A stretch of DNA of 64,000 bases from JACOND01 sp965202795 (lineage in GTDB: Bacteria > Bdellovibrionota > Bdellovibrionia > Bdellovibrionales > UBA1609), in the NCBI GenBank assembly GCA_965202795.1, contig OZ241848.1, positions 682,001-746,000 of the forward strand. The letters run 5' to 3'. The notes beneath the pieces are model-generated. The model saw only the letters and a list, made by a program, of their open reading frames with translations. It made no database searches and was not told the DNA's origin. The position numbers and the translations under genes were made by a program. Shown here in pieces: positions 23,672 to 32,338 of this stretch; the stretch's first letter is position 1; each line of letters starts with the position of its first letter.

Positions 23672-24982
23672 ATGGCGCGCTGGACTTATTACCATCAAAT
23701 GGATCCTTTTTTAATCCCGCCAATAAAGGAGGGGTTTGGCCTCAGCTGGCTGTTTCTGTCCTATATGGGGTTTTTTTGCGCCGGCCTGCTTGCGGTCTGG
23801 CTCATTAGAAAAGCCCGGCCCTTTTTGCCGGAATGGCGCTTTAAAGATTTTATAGCTTTTGGGCTTGCCGGCGCGGTCCTGACACAAGTCATCAGCATGA
23901 GCGGGCTTCGCTGGTATTCCATGGCCTATATCACCGGCGCGGTTTTGGCCGTCCCGGCGGGATTTTATCTCATTAAAAAAGGGCGGCTTTTTTTTGCCAG
24001 GGAGAAAGTCTGGGACATTGTGATCTGGGGGGCTTTGGGCGCCGCCCTTGGCGGGCGCTTTGGCTTTTGCCTTTTTTACCGCCCAGATTTGTTTGTCTCT
24101 TTTGACCAGTCCTTCCCCTTTTGGGGCCTTCTGAAAGCCAATGAGGGGGGGATGTCCAGCCATGGCGGCATTGCCGGGGTTTTTCTGGCCCTGTGGATTT
24201 TCTCTTTAAAAGCCTCAAAGCCGGAAGAAGCCTTCGCCGCGGCAGAAGCCTCTTCCGCCAGAGAGGCCAAAACGGTTTCAGAGGGGCAGGAAGGCAAGAT
24301 CCCCTTTTTTTCCCTTATGGACCTGGCCGCTGTGGGCGGCGCGGCGGGAATATTTTTGGGCCGGATTGCCAATTTTATCAATGGGGAGCTTGTTGGCCGT
24401 GAGATCAAAGGCCAGGCGCTGCTTGGAGTGAAATTTCCCTCCGAGCTTTATCTCTGGGGCGAAAAAGCCTCTGAATATCAGGAGCGGCTTCTCTCTTTAA
24501 AGCCTCTTTTGCCTGTTTTGAAGAGGCTGCCTAATCCCCCCGAAGGCCTGCCGGGCGGCTATGTGTGGGAAGACTGGATTTTAAGAGGCGGGGAAGGCGC
24601 GCTTTATCAGGTGTCCCGGGTTTGCGGCCTGATTGCCGCCAGGGCCGGGGAGGCGCCCGTGAGAGAGCTGCTGGAGCCTCTGCTTTCGCTGCGGCACCCC
24701 TCCCAGCTCTATCAGTCCTTTTTCGGAGGGGTTCTGCCTTTTCTGGCTGTCTGCCTTGTCTGGCGAAAGCCGCGGGCGGCGGGGCTGGCCGCGCTTGTCT
24801 GGCTTGCAAGCTATTCAGGATTTCGGGTGACAAGCGAGTTTTTCAGAATGCCGGACGCCAGTGTGGGCTATCAGCTGTTTCAGCTCACAAGGGGGCAGTG
24901 GCTGAGCCTGCTGTCCTTTTTTTTGGCCGGCGCCGCCTGCTGCTATTTGATTTTCAGAAAAAAATCCGGGCCAAGGCCCTGA
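23672..24982 (+). CDS. lgt: Prolipoprotein diacylglyceryl transferase
   Basis: 436 residues from ATG 23672 (the frame opens at TTG 23642). This inner-membrane enzyme adds diacylglyceryl to the lipobox Cys. Motifs are GGRFGFCLFYRP, GGMSSHGGIAGV with the key HGG, the Lgt signature GRIANFINGELVGR near residue 245, RHPSQLYQSFFGGV and FRVTSEFFRMPD. It is about 150 residues longer than typical. The extra sequence is an Ala/Glu-rich cytoplasmic or periplasmic loop (about residues 185-215, KPEEAFAAAEASSAREA) and a segment of about 100 residues between GVKFPSELYLWG and RHPSQLY. It fits the lipoprotein-rich gene content of the window. Confidence 0.9.
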   Translation: MARWTYYHQMDPFLIPPIKEGFGLSWLFLSYMGFFCAGLLAVWLIRKARPFLPEWRFKDFIAFGLAGAVLTQVISMSGLRWYSMAYITGAVLAVPAGFYLIKKGRLFFAREKVWDIVIWGALGAALGGRFGFCLFYRPDLFVSFDQSFPFWGLLKANEGGMSSHGGIAGVFLALWIFSLKASKPEEAFAAAEASSAREAKTVSEGQEGKIPFFSLMDLAAVGGAAGIFLGRIANFINGELVGREIKGQALLGVKFPSELYLWGEKASEYQERLLSLKPLLPVLKRLPNPPEGLPGGYVWEDWILRGGEGALYQVSRVCGLIAARAGEAPVRELLEPLLSLRHPSQLYQSFFGGVLPFLAVCLVWRKPRAAGLAALVWLASYSGFRVTSEFFRMPDASVGYQLFQLTRGQWLSLLSFFLAGAACCYLIFRKKSGPRP

Positions 24983-25031
24983 AGGCCGCCCGCCGGATCA
25001 GCCCATTGGTCCAGCCCGCAAGGGGTTTGGC

Positions 25032-25409
25032 TCAATCCCGCGCTTTTCGCCTGATAACAAAAGGCTTAGGCTCTTTCTCAATCACCGGGGCAAGGGACGC
25101 GCTGGCCTTCAGAAACTCCACGGTTTCTCTGATAACGCTTTTTGAATACAGCCGGCGGGGATCCACAATAAAAAGCCGGTTATATCTTTTTTTGTATTGC
25201 TTCAGCTTAAGGGGCAGGTCAAAGCGCGGGGGCATGCCCCCGCAAAAAAGAACCTGGCAGCCAAAAGGCATTTTCTTAACAAGGCATCCGCCGGCGGCAA
25301 AGCCCGCGCGGGCCAGATCATAGTTTTTAGAGAGGGGGAAATAGGCGGCGCTGCGGCTCTTAAGAACGGCCGCTGCCGCGGCGGGAAGAGGCTTAGCTGC
25401 GCTTTTCAT
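25032..25409 (-). CDS. Hypothetical protein downstream of nrdB
   Basis: 125 residues from ATG 25409 with GGAAG ahead. It lies on the same strand as nrdB and 126 bases after it. It contains a Gly/Ala/Cys segment (GFAAGGCLVKKMPFGCQVLF) and KQYKKRYNRLFIVDPRRLY, then ETVEFLKASASLAPVIEK. It reads as a small alpha/beta protein, but no family is recognised. The opposite strand also has a long open frame (24565-25323) that overlaps lgt and is judged a shadow. Confidence is limited. Confidence 0.45.
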   Translation of the reverse strand: MKSAAKPLPAAAAAVLKSRSAAYFPLSKNYDLARAGFAAGGCLVKKMPFGCQVLFCGGMPPRFDLPLKLKQYKKRYNRLFIVDPRRLYSKSVIRETVEFLKASASLAPVIEKEPKPFVIRRKARD

Positions 25410-25535
25410 TCTTCCAGCTTCCACCCTGGAATCAGCCCAAGTCAAATCCCAATGCCGCCCCGCATTATAAGGAGGGGCTGGCCAGCCCGGCGCCAGGCTG
25501 GACGGCGCGTTTTGAAGCCGGCCCGCCTGAAGAGA

Positions 25536-26534
25536 TTAAAACGGCGCGTCAAAGGACACTTCGCCCGAAACGCCTTTTTGGTAGGCGGCGGGCCGCCGCT
25601 CAAAAAAGTTTGTCAGCTCCTGGGCATCCTGAAGCTCCATAAAGTCAAAGGGGTTTTTGGATTTAAACTGCGGCGGGATCCCCAGACGGACAAGGCGGAG
25701 ATCGGCCACATACTCCAGATAGGATTTCATGTCCCGCAGACTCAGCCCGCCCACGCCGCGGCTTAAAATTTCCGCGGCAAACTTCAGCTCGCACTCAATG
25801 GCCTCGCAAAACATGGCGATAATGTTTTCGTTAAACGAGGAGTCAAAAAGCTCCGGCTGCTCTTTTCTGATGATGTCAATGACCGCGTAGGAAAACTCAA
25901 TATGGCAGCTTTCATCCCGAAAGACCCAGTTGGTCCCGGAGGCCAGCCCGTTCAGCAGCCCCTTTGAGCGGAGAAAATAAACATAGGCGAAGGCGGCAAA
26001 AAAGAACAGCCCCTCTATAACCCCCGCAAAGCAGATAAGATTCCTCAAAAAGCTTTTTCTGTCCTCTTTGCTGTTCAGCCTCTCCAGCTGAAAAATCGAG
26101 TCCATCCATTTAAAGCTGAAGTCGCCTTTTTTTTTGATTGAGGGAATGTCGCTGATGGCGGAAAAGGCCTTTGCCCTCTCAGCCGGATCGGGGATATAGG
26201 TGTCCAGAAGAGTCAGATAAAACTGCACATGAAGCATCTCCTCATAAAGCTGGCGGCCCAGATACATGCGGGCCTCCGGCGAGTTGATGTGGCGGTAAAG
26301 ATTCAAAACCAGGTTGTTGCTGACAATGGTGTCCCCGGTGGCAAAAAAGGCGATCAGCCGGTTGACCAGAAAAACCTCGCTGCGGCTCAGCTTTGTCTGA
26401 AGATCAATCACATCAGAGGAAAAATCCACCTCATCCACAGTCCAGGTGTTTTTTATGGCGTTTTTATACATTTCGTAAAACACGGGGTATTTCATGGGCC
26501 TTAGGGTCAGCTCCAGACCGGGATCTAAAATCAT
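25536..26534 (-). CDS. nrdB: Class I ribonucleotide reductase beta subunit
   Basis: 332 residues. It supplies the tyrosyl radical for reduction of ribonucleotides to deoxyribonucleotides. Di-iron ligands in order are Asp68 (FATGDTIV), Glu99 and His102 (EEMLHVQFY), Glu in GVIEGLFFF, and Glu/His in RDESCHIEF. Tyr106, four residues after His102, is at the radical tyrosine position of class Ia. The C-terminus, GEVSFDAPF, is the peptide that docks on the alpha subunit. AAGGAGG is present nine bases ahead of the start. The alpha-subunit gene nrdA is not in the window. No NrdR box was recognised upstream. Confidence 0.94.
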   Translation of the reverse strand: MILDPGLELTLRPMKYPVFYEMYKNAIKNTWTVDEVDFSSDVIDLQTKLSRSEVFLVNRLIAFFATGDTIVSNNLVLNLYRHINSPEARMYLGRQLYEEMLHVQFYLTLLDTYIPDPAERAKAFSAISDIPSIKKKGDFSFKWMDSIFQLERLNSKEDRKSFLRNLICFAGVIEGLFFFAAFAYVYFLRSKGLLNGLASGTNWVFRDESCHIEFSYAVIDIIRKEQPELFDSSFNENIIAMFCEAIECELKFAAEILSRGVGGLSLRDMKSYLEYVADLRLVRLGIPPQFKSKNPFDFMELQDAQELTNFFERRPAAYQKGVSGEVSFDAPF

Positions 26535-27160
26535 AGAAGAATCCTCCTTATTGCTGTTTCATCTCTGCCCCCGGATTAAGGAGGCTGCCCATCCAAAAAA
26601 AATGAGGCCATGGCTGCCCGATCTGGAGCCGGCCTTTTGCGAAAACCGCTTAATTAACAGGGAAAGGCCAATTGAATGCCTTGCTGGCGGGGAGGGAATG
26701 GCGGCAGAGGCCGCCTCATTGGCGCGGGGCGCGGAAAGGCTGGATCTCATAAAAACCCGCCCCCGGCCGGCTGATGCTCTATTTCCTGATGTCATGCCTT
26801 CAGGGCTTCTGGCGGCTGAGAGGCGAAGCCTCTTCCGCAAGCCTTTCCTTTATTCAGTTTAACCTGCCTGCGTGAAAAAACCAGCCAGCTAGCCTTTAAG
26901 ACAGGTCATCCACAGCTGGCAGCGGATCTTTTTAATTTTCATGTTTCAGGCCCTTTGTCCAGAATCCGCGCCGCAGCGCAAAAAAGCGCTTGTTCAGCCA
27001 TTCAGGCTTTTGCCGGCAGGCAGCCGCCAGGCTGCTGTGGCGCAAAAAATATTTTATTGCCCCCCCCCCCTCCGGCCCCGGCCCTCCGGCAAGAGGCTTT
27101 AGAGAGCCGGTTTAGAGGGCCGGCCCCGCTCCCCTCTCTCCCGGCCGGGATTTGGAGTTT
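26535..27160. other. Intergenic region upstream of nrdB
   Basis: About 630 bases between nrdB and the glycosyltransferase, both on the reverse strand. Several short frames exist, but none has a domain or a good start. A run of 11 C occurs at 27060-27070. The nrdB promoter should be here but no clear -35/-10 pair was seen. Confidence 0.6.
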
Positions 27161-28081
27161 TTATTTTTTGTCTGCCCGATCTGGCGCCCGATTCGCCCGA
27201 TCCCGCCGGAAAAGAAAAAGCCGGCAGCCAAAAGCAAGGGCTATGGCCTGAACAAGGGCGAGATAACAAAAAGCGGCGGCTTTGACGAGCAGGGGCCGCG
27301 GCGGCGCCTTAAGCAGCAGGTGAAAGAGAGGGGCGCCCGGCCGCCGCGCCCCCGCCCTCTTTTGAATGGCCAGGCTGCATCCATGGGACCAGGCCCGGCT
27401 GCATAAATCCCTGAAGCTGTGGCGGGCGCGGTGCGGAGCGGCCAGCTCCGGCTTTTTCAGGCTCAAAAGCCCCGCCTGCAGGGCGCGCTCCAGAAGCCAT
27501 GCCTCCTCCCCGCCAAACCCCCCTGGCGCCGGGCTGTAAAACCGGCCCTGAAGGCGGGATGTTTTGACTGACAGATTGCCCGCCGGCAAATAGCCGGGAT
27601 GGGCCCGCATCCACAATTCCGTCATATAGTTGTAGGCCCGGCCCCAAAAAGAGCATCCCGGATGATCCAGGTAAGCCCCCCCGATAAACACAGCCTCCGG
27701 ATGCTCCTTATGAAGCCGGCAAACGGCCTCCAAGCGGCCGGGGCTGGTTAAAATCACATCTTCGTCAATAAAATAAAGGAGGGGGGTTTTGGCCTGTTCA
27801 ATGGCCAGGTTTCTCAGCTCATAAGCCGGGCGGCCGGCCAGCAGGAAAAGAATCCTGCGGGAGGCCTTAAGCTCCTTTGGAAAGGCCGGGAGGCGCGCTG
27901 AAGCCCCCCGCCGCTGCCGCGCAAGCAGAATGAGAGTCCAGAGGCTGCTGTCCAAAAGCTGCCGGCTGAGGGCTTTTAGATTCTCGGCCAGGGCCTCAGG
28001 ATTCCCCCCGCAGGCCACGGCCACGGTGAGCGCGGGGGAGGCCGCGCCCCCGCGCCGGTTTTTTTCCCGCTTTCGCCGCAT
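27161..28081 (-). CDS. Family 2-type glycosyltransferase
   Basis: 306 residues. A GT-A fold is indicated by LTVAVACGGNPEALAENLKA at the N-terminus, then RNLAIEQAKTPLLYFIDEDV with the metal-binding DED (family DxD, about residues 105-125). FIGGAYLDHPG and GYLPAGNLSVKTSR follow, with FGGEEAWLLERAL as the usual (G)ED acceptor-site region. One membrane-like helix (AAAFCYLALVQAIALAFGC) lies near the basic C-terminus, so it is probably attached to the inner face of the inner membrane. It would transfer a sugar in lipopolysaccharide, glycan or protein glycosylation. Neither donor nor acceptor can be told. Confidence 0.8.
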   Translation of the reverse strand: MRRKREKNRRGGAASPALTVAVACGGNPEALAENLKALSRQLLDSSLWTLILLARQRRGASARLPAFPKELKASRRILFLLAGRPAYELRNLAIEQAKTPLLYFIDEDVILTSPGRLEAVCRLHKEHPEAVFIGGAYLDHPGCSFWGRAYNYMTELWMRAHPGYLPAGNLSVKTSRLQGRFYSPAPGGFGGEEAWLLERALQAGLLSLKKPELAAPHRARHSFRDLCSRAWSHGCSLAIQKRAGARRPGAPLFHLLLKAPPRPLLVKAAAFCYLALVQAIALAFGCRLFLFRRDRANRAPDRADKK

Positions 28082-28487
28082 ATTTTGAAATTATACTGGT
28101 TTTGTTTGAGTTTTTCCTGGTTTTTTCCCTTATAAAGATCCCTGAAACCTCAAATATGATCAGTATATGCCGGCCCTGCATGAAAAATCACTGGATCGGC
28201 GCCGCCTTTCAAAAGAGCCCCGCCTGCGGCTTCCAAAAATGTTATTTTTTTTATTCTTTGGCAGCATATTCTGCGGCTGATCGCGGAAAGCCGGCAGATG
28301 GCAGGGATGATCTGAAAGCCAGAGAATTGCAGAGGCTGGCGATCTGGAGCGGAAAAAAGCAGCTGTCCGGGGCAGAGCAAACAGCGCGGCTGCCCCCATT
28401 TTTTGGCATAATAGAGGGCATGACGGCCTTTTAAAGCTGCAAAATTTTTGCCGCAGCCCCCAGAGGAACCAGCCTGAGCGGGATTCT
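28082..28487. other. Intergenic region with no supported gene
   Basis: About 400 bases between the glycosyltransferase and the ankyrin gene. A 110-codon forward frame (28102-28434) and reverse frames overlap each other here. None shows a ribosome site, a domain or plausible composition. Confidence 0.5.
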
Positions 28488-29225
28488 CTATTCAGCCAAA
28501 CGGCTGGCGACCTCATTGTTTTCATTTTGAACAGCCAGATCAAAAGCTGTTTTGCCCCATCTGTTTGTTATCTTTTTATCAGCGCCGGCTGCCAAAAGGA
28601 GAGCTGGTGTCGCCACACCCCTGCCGTAAGCGGCGTCATGAAGGGCTGTGTTGCCGGCTTCGTCTTGAATATTGGGGTCAGCGCCGGCTGCTAAAAGGAG
28701 AGCCACTGTCTTTGTGTTTATCCCGCCGTAAGCGGCTTCATGAAGAGCTGTTTCGCCATTCCAGCTTTGAATATTGGGGTCAGCGCCGGCTTCCAGCAAA
28801 AGCTCCGCCGCTTCCGGATACTCCGCCCCCGCGTAAAGAGCTGCGCGGCCCATTTTGTCTTGAGTGTTGGGGTCAGCGCCCTCCGCAAGATGCTTTCTGA
28901 CAGCTTCTGTATCCCCCCGCTCCGCGGCCAGCAAAAGCAAAAGCCCTCTTTGATCTTCGGTCAGGCAGGAGGAGTTAAAATCTTCAATTTCTCCCGTCAT
29001 TTGCCTCAAAGCGTTTGTCAGGCAGATTTTGCGCGCGCTCTGCGCCGCCGCGCGGTCCGCGCTCTTTAAAATTTTGTTTGCTTCGCCTATTCTGCCTTCG
29101 CTTAAAGAGCGGGCAGCCCTTCCCCACTTATCCTCCCATTTATGATGTCCAAAAGACATTTCAGAAAAGCCCGCAGCAAGCCCCGCCGCGGCGAAAAAAC
29201 ATACAAAAAATAAAAAACTTTTCAT
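28488..29225 (-). CDS. Secreted ankyrin-repeat protein
   Basis: 245 residues from ATG 29225, with GGAGG eight bases ahead; an earlier in-frame ATG at 29240 is less well placed. A Sec signal (KSFLFFVCFFAAAGLAAGFS) sends it to the periplasm or outside. After an 80-residue helical spacer, four ankyrin units follow: GADPNTQDKMGRAALYAG, GADPNIQSWNGETALHEA, GADPNIQDEAGNTALHDA and GADKKITNRWGKTAFDLA. Ankyrin stacks bind proteins. Exported ankyrin proteins occur in predators and symbionts as possible effectors, but a periplasmic housekeeping role is equally possible. A promoter lies about 80-110 bases upstream. Confidence 0.85.
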   Translation of the reverse strand: MKSFLFFVCFFAAAGLAAGFSEMSFGHHKWEDKWGRAARSLSEGRIGEANKILKSADRAAAQSARKICLTNALRQMTGEIEDFNSSCLTEDQRGLLLLLAAERGDTEAVRKHLAEGADPNTQDKMGRAALYAGAEYPEAAELLLEAGADPNIQSWNGETALHEAAYGGINTKTVALLLAAGADPNIQDEAGNTALHDAAYGRGVATPALLLAAGADKKITNRWGKTAFDLAVQNENNEVASRLAE

Positions 29226-29305
29226 CTTGGCTGCCTCCATAATTTGTTTGTTCCAGTTTCTGCTCTCCTCAAGGGCCTTATGCCGTTTTGCCGAGCTGTC
29301 CCCTT

Positions 29306-29335
29306 ATTTAACTTTGCTCTTTTAAAGCCTGTCAA
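29306..29335 (-). promoter_or_regulatory. Candidate promoter for the ankyrin gene
   Basis: Reverse strand: TTGACA (29335-29330), an 18-base spacer, and TTAAAT (29311-29306), 81 bases ahead of the start codon. Confidence 0.45.
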
Positions 29336-29447
29336 ATTTTTTTCATCCTGATTTATTTGAGCAAAAAAACAAGGGTTTTCCCTAATTTAAGAGTTTTGCC
29401 TAAAAACCAGGCAAAAAAAACAGAATTAAACCCCTTGTCCTCCTCTA

Positions 29448-29796
29448 TCAAAATGCCGCCCTTGGAGCGGGTCTCCAGGGGGCTTCGCTTTTGATCTCTC
29501 TCCAAAAACCGGGTTTTGAGATCCTGCCCTGCCGAAACCGCTCCTCCTGCCCGGACAAATCCACAGTGACATTGCCAAAGCAGCAAATCTGGCAGCTCAG
29601 CCGCCTTTGGTCAATATAATGCCCATGGCCGATAAGCTTCAGCTCCTCCCCCGCGGGGGGGGGGGGGGGGAACATGATTTTCGCCTTCTTTCAAAAAAAC
29701 CCGGCAGCCGCCGCAGCTGCTCATGCCGTTGCAGGAGGGCTGGATGCGAATCCCCCAGGCCCGCGCCAGCTCCAAAACGCTTTTGTCAGGAGCCAT
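29448..29796 (-). pseudogene. [2Fe-2S] ferredoxin gene interrupted at a G16/C16 tract
   Basis: The first frame starts at ATG 29796: DKSVLELARAWGIRIQPSCN, then GMSSCGGCRVFLKEGENHVP. This is a plant-type ferredoxin cluster loop, C-x5-C-x2-C. It then enters a run of 16 C on the coding strand (29670-29655) and stops soon after. The next frame, entered by dropping one C, continues AGEELKLIGHGHYIDQRRLS and SCQICCFGNVTVDLSG, supplying the fourth cluster Cys (RRLSCQ), to a stop at 29448. Read with C15 the protein is a complete ferredoxin. The normal first beta strand is short or missing, so the real start may lie upstream in another frame. The tract could switch the gene on and off, or be a sequencing artefact. 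Confidence 0.75.
29655..29670 (+). repeat. Mononucleotide G16 tract inside the ferredoxin gene
   Basis: Sixteen consecutive G on the forward strand (C on the coding strand), the longest homopolymer in the window. Reading frame of the ferredoxin depends on its length. Confidence 0.9.
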
Positions 29797-30172
29797 GCCG
29801 AAAACAGACCCGGCTTTCCCCGGCCTCGGCCTGTGATCATGTTTCGCCGGTCTGAGCTGATTTTCAGCCCTTTTATAAATGTCCCTTATTCAGGCGCTTT
29901 GCAAGCCATGCCATCGGAAAAAGCTGCCGGCAGGCTTGACCGCCCGCCAAAAGGCCAGGTTTTTGGACCCCAGGGGGCATGCCTGATTTTCTCCTATGGG
30001 CTTTAAGCGCTTTGCCGGGGCTTTCAGCCCCGGAGTTCCGGCCCAAAAAGCCCTAAACCCCCTTTCCGGCAAACAGCGAGGCAAGAAAAGACCGGTTTGC
30101 TGCCCGGCTGTGGAGCGGCGCAAAATGACTTGGAGGGGCCAGCGCCCCAAGCTAAACGCTGGAAGCCGCGCA
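29797..30172. other. Intergenic region between ferredoxin and GT-C-like genes
   Basis: About 375 bases between divergent genes. The open frame of the downstream gene extends back to 29996, but its early part is basic and low in complexity, with no ribosome site for that start. No promoter was clear. Confidence 0.5.
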
Positions 30173-32140
30173 ATGAAAAGCAAAAAAACTGAGGCAAAGG
30201 CCCGGCCCTGGCCTGAGAGAATGAAAAGCAGGTTTTTGATCAGGGGGCTTTTGTCCACAGGCGCTGTCTGGGCGGCCATTATTTTCCCCTTCCTGTTTAT
30301 AACCGCAGGCCTTGGCGCTTACTGGGCCAGCTCTGAAATTTATCCCGTCCACACGGCGCGGCATTTGTTTTCCGAAAGGGCGGGGGATTTTTTGTTTTCC
30401 CTGAAGCCGCTTTTTAACCTCACTCTTTTTTTGTCTTTTCACCTCTCCGAGGCGCTTGGGGTTTTTCCCATGACAGGGGCAAGGGCGCTGTTTGCCCTCA
30501 ACGGGCTTGGCATAGCCTATATGACGCATGTTTTTCTGCGAAAAAAACAAGATCCATTGACTGCCGCTCTGGCAGCTCTGGCTCTTATCAGCTGCCTGCC
30601 TTTTTTGGAAAGGGGGTTTCGCGTCCGATCTGATCTGCTTTGCTCAAGCCTGTGTCTGCTGAGCCTGGTTTTCGCCGCAAAAATCCGGCAGGCAAAGCCC
30701 GCGCGGCGCGGGCGAAAGCCCCCCGCATGGCTTAAGCTCCCGCGCCGGCTTCCGGCTCTGTTAAGGCCCGGCCGCGGGCTGGGGAGCCTTTTGGCTGCTG
30801 GCGGGCCTCTGGCCGCTGCCGCTTTGTCGGCGCCAAAAGCTGTTTACTGGCTGGCATTTTCGGCCTGTTTTGCGGCGCATGAGCTAAGGGGGCGGAATGT
30901 TTTTTCACGGCTGGCGCTCTGGCAGGCGGGCTCTTTGGCGGGGGGCCTGTTTTTGGCCGCCAGCTTTTTGTTTCATGATCCGCTTTTTTTAAGAGCCATT
31001 CAGCAGGCTGCCGGATTTTATGTTAAAAATATTGAAGACATTTTTCATCTCGCCGCCGCTGAAAGCGGCCTTTTTTCATTCTTCGCCTCCTACAGCCGGA
31101 AGCTTTCTCATTTTGCCCTGTTTGCCGAAAAGGCGCCGCACATTGTTTTTTTGATTTTGCTCAAGCCCGGGTTTGTTTTCTGGTCCGTTTTTATAAAAAA
31201 ATCCAGAAAATGGGCGCTCTCAGACACGGCTTTTGTTTTTTTGGCCGGCGCCCTTCTTTTGCACCCCCAGCCCAAAATATTTTTTATAACGGCCCTTCTG
31301 CCTTTTTTTCTGATTTCCGTTTTTAACGATCCAATGTGGGGGAAATGGCGCCAGCATGGCTTCAGGCCGGGGTTTCTTTTCGCTCTGCTTCTAACCGCCT
31401 GCCTTTGCGCTGCCGGCGCCGCTTTATACAGCCAAAAAAATCTTTTAAGCAAAAACAGCAATGCCCCGCAAAAGCGCTTTGTCCAAAACCTCAACCGGCT
31501 TTTTCCGAAAGGCTTTCCGGCTGGAATCTATGATCCGCTGGCGCTTTTATACAAAAACGCCAAAGCTTATAACTGGTTTATTGACTCCCACAGCAGCCAG
31601 GATTTGATTTTTGAGGAGCTTTTGGAAAAAAGCCGCATTGATATTGTCATCCCCTCGTTTCTTCTGTTCTACGGGCGGCTTGAGGCATGGGAGAGCCGGA
31701 GCTTTAGATTTATTGATGTGGGGAGCCAGATTCATTACCGCGCGCTTGTCAAAAAGCTCCCGCCAGTTCAGGGGGCTGAAAGAGGCTCCCTTAAGGGAAA
31801 AGATCTGGCCGAAAGCCTGAGGGCTGCCAGGCCGCTTCCAGAAGGGGCCAGGCTTTGGCATGCGTTTTTGGATGTTTCGGGGCAGATCACAGAGGCTTCT
31901 CCAGCCGATTCGGCGGAAGGCCAAAGGCTCCTGCCAGGGCGGATGTATTCTGAAGAGGAGTTTTCCCGGGGAATCATCCCGAGGCCAGCCAGCCCGGAGG
32001 CGGCCTTTGCGGGGGTCTTTTACCTGCCCCCGCCGGAGAGTCTGCCGGCAGGGGATCCGCCCGCCGGGCCGCGGCGCCGGGAAAAAAAGCGCCTTCAAGA
32101 GTCTCCAAGGGCGCTTTTTCAGTATGACAAATGGCTTTAG
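30173..32140 (+). CDS. Polytopic membrane protein, GT-C glycosyltransferase-like
   Basis: 655 residues from ATG 30173 (GGAAG ahead); ATG 30125 is an alternative. It has about 10-12 hydrophobic helices: the first is WAAIIFPFLFITAGLGAYWA, later ones are near ALFALNGLGIAYMTHVFL, LTAALAALALISCLPFL and PGFLFALLLTACLCAAGAAL. After the first helix comes SSEIYPVHTARHLFSERAGD, where GT39/PMT-like enzymes have their acidic catalytic loop. A soluble C-terminal domain of about 200 residues includes GIYDPLALLYKNAKAYNWFI and SRIDIVIPSFLLFYG. The plan matches lipid-linked sugar transferases such as ArnT-like proteins. No diagnostic DxD is certain, so the call is by topology. The C-terminus is proline/arginine rich. 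Confidence 0.6.
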   Translation: MKSKKTEAKARPWPERMKSRFLIRGLLSTGAVWAAIIFPFLFITAGLGAYWASSEIYPVHTARHLFSERAGDFLFSLKPLFNLTLFLSFHLSEALGVFPMTGARALFALNGLGIAYMTHVFLRKKQDPLTAALAALALISCLPFLERGFRVRSDLLCSSLCLLSLVFAAKIRQAKPARRGRKPPAWLKLPRRLPALLRPGRGLGSLLAAGGPLAAAALSAPKAVYWLAFSACFAAHELRGRNVFSRLALWQAGSLAGGLFLAASFLFHDPLFLRAIQQAAGFYVKNIEDIFHLAAAESGLFSFFASYSRKLSHFALFAEKAPHIVFLILLKPGFVFWSVFIKKSRKWALSDTAFVFLAGALLLHPQPKIFFITALLPFFLISVFNDPMWGKWRQHGFRPGFLFALLLTACLCAAGAALYSQKNLLSKNSNAPQKRFVQNLNRLFPKGFPAGIYDPLALLYKNAKAYNWFIDSHSSQDLIFEELLEKSRIDIVIPSFLLFYGRLEAWESRSFRFIDVGSQIHYRALVKKLPPVQGAERGSLKGKDLAESLRAARPLPEGARLWHAFLDVSGQITEASPADSAEGQRLLPGRMYSEEEFSRGIIPRPASPEAAFAGVFYLPPPESLPAGDPPAGPRRREKKRLQESPRALFQYDKWL

Positions 32141-32202
32141 GCCCTGTTTGGGCCATGGGCCGGGCCAAAGCGCCGGCAGGGGGCGGGGGAGGCCCGCTTT
32201 TT

Positions 32203-32232
32203 TTGACAAGGCTCAAGGCAAGGCTTTATTAT
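32203..32232 (+). promoter_or_regulatory. Sigma70-like promoter of grpE and following genes
   Basis: TTGACA (32203-32208), an 18-base spacer and TATTAT (32227-32232), about 105 bases ahead of grpE. It is the best-matching promoter on the forward strand of the window. No heat-shock sigma or CIRCE sequence is evident here. Confidence 0.6.
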
Positions 32233-32338
32233 ACATAAGCGCTCCGCCGCCCGCCCAAAAACGGAAGGGGCGCCCCCTGCCTCTGCTCATTGGGGAGAGC
32301 GCGGCGAAAAGCCCAAAAAAATCCAAGGGAGAGTCAAA

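Noticed and set aside
24565..25323. 252-codon forward frame overlapping the end of lgt
   Set aside because: It is an arginine/alanine-rich shadow of lgt and then of the opposite-strand gene; no domain.
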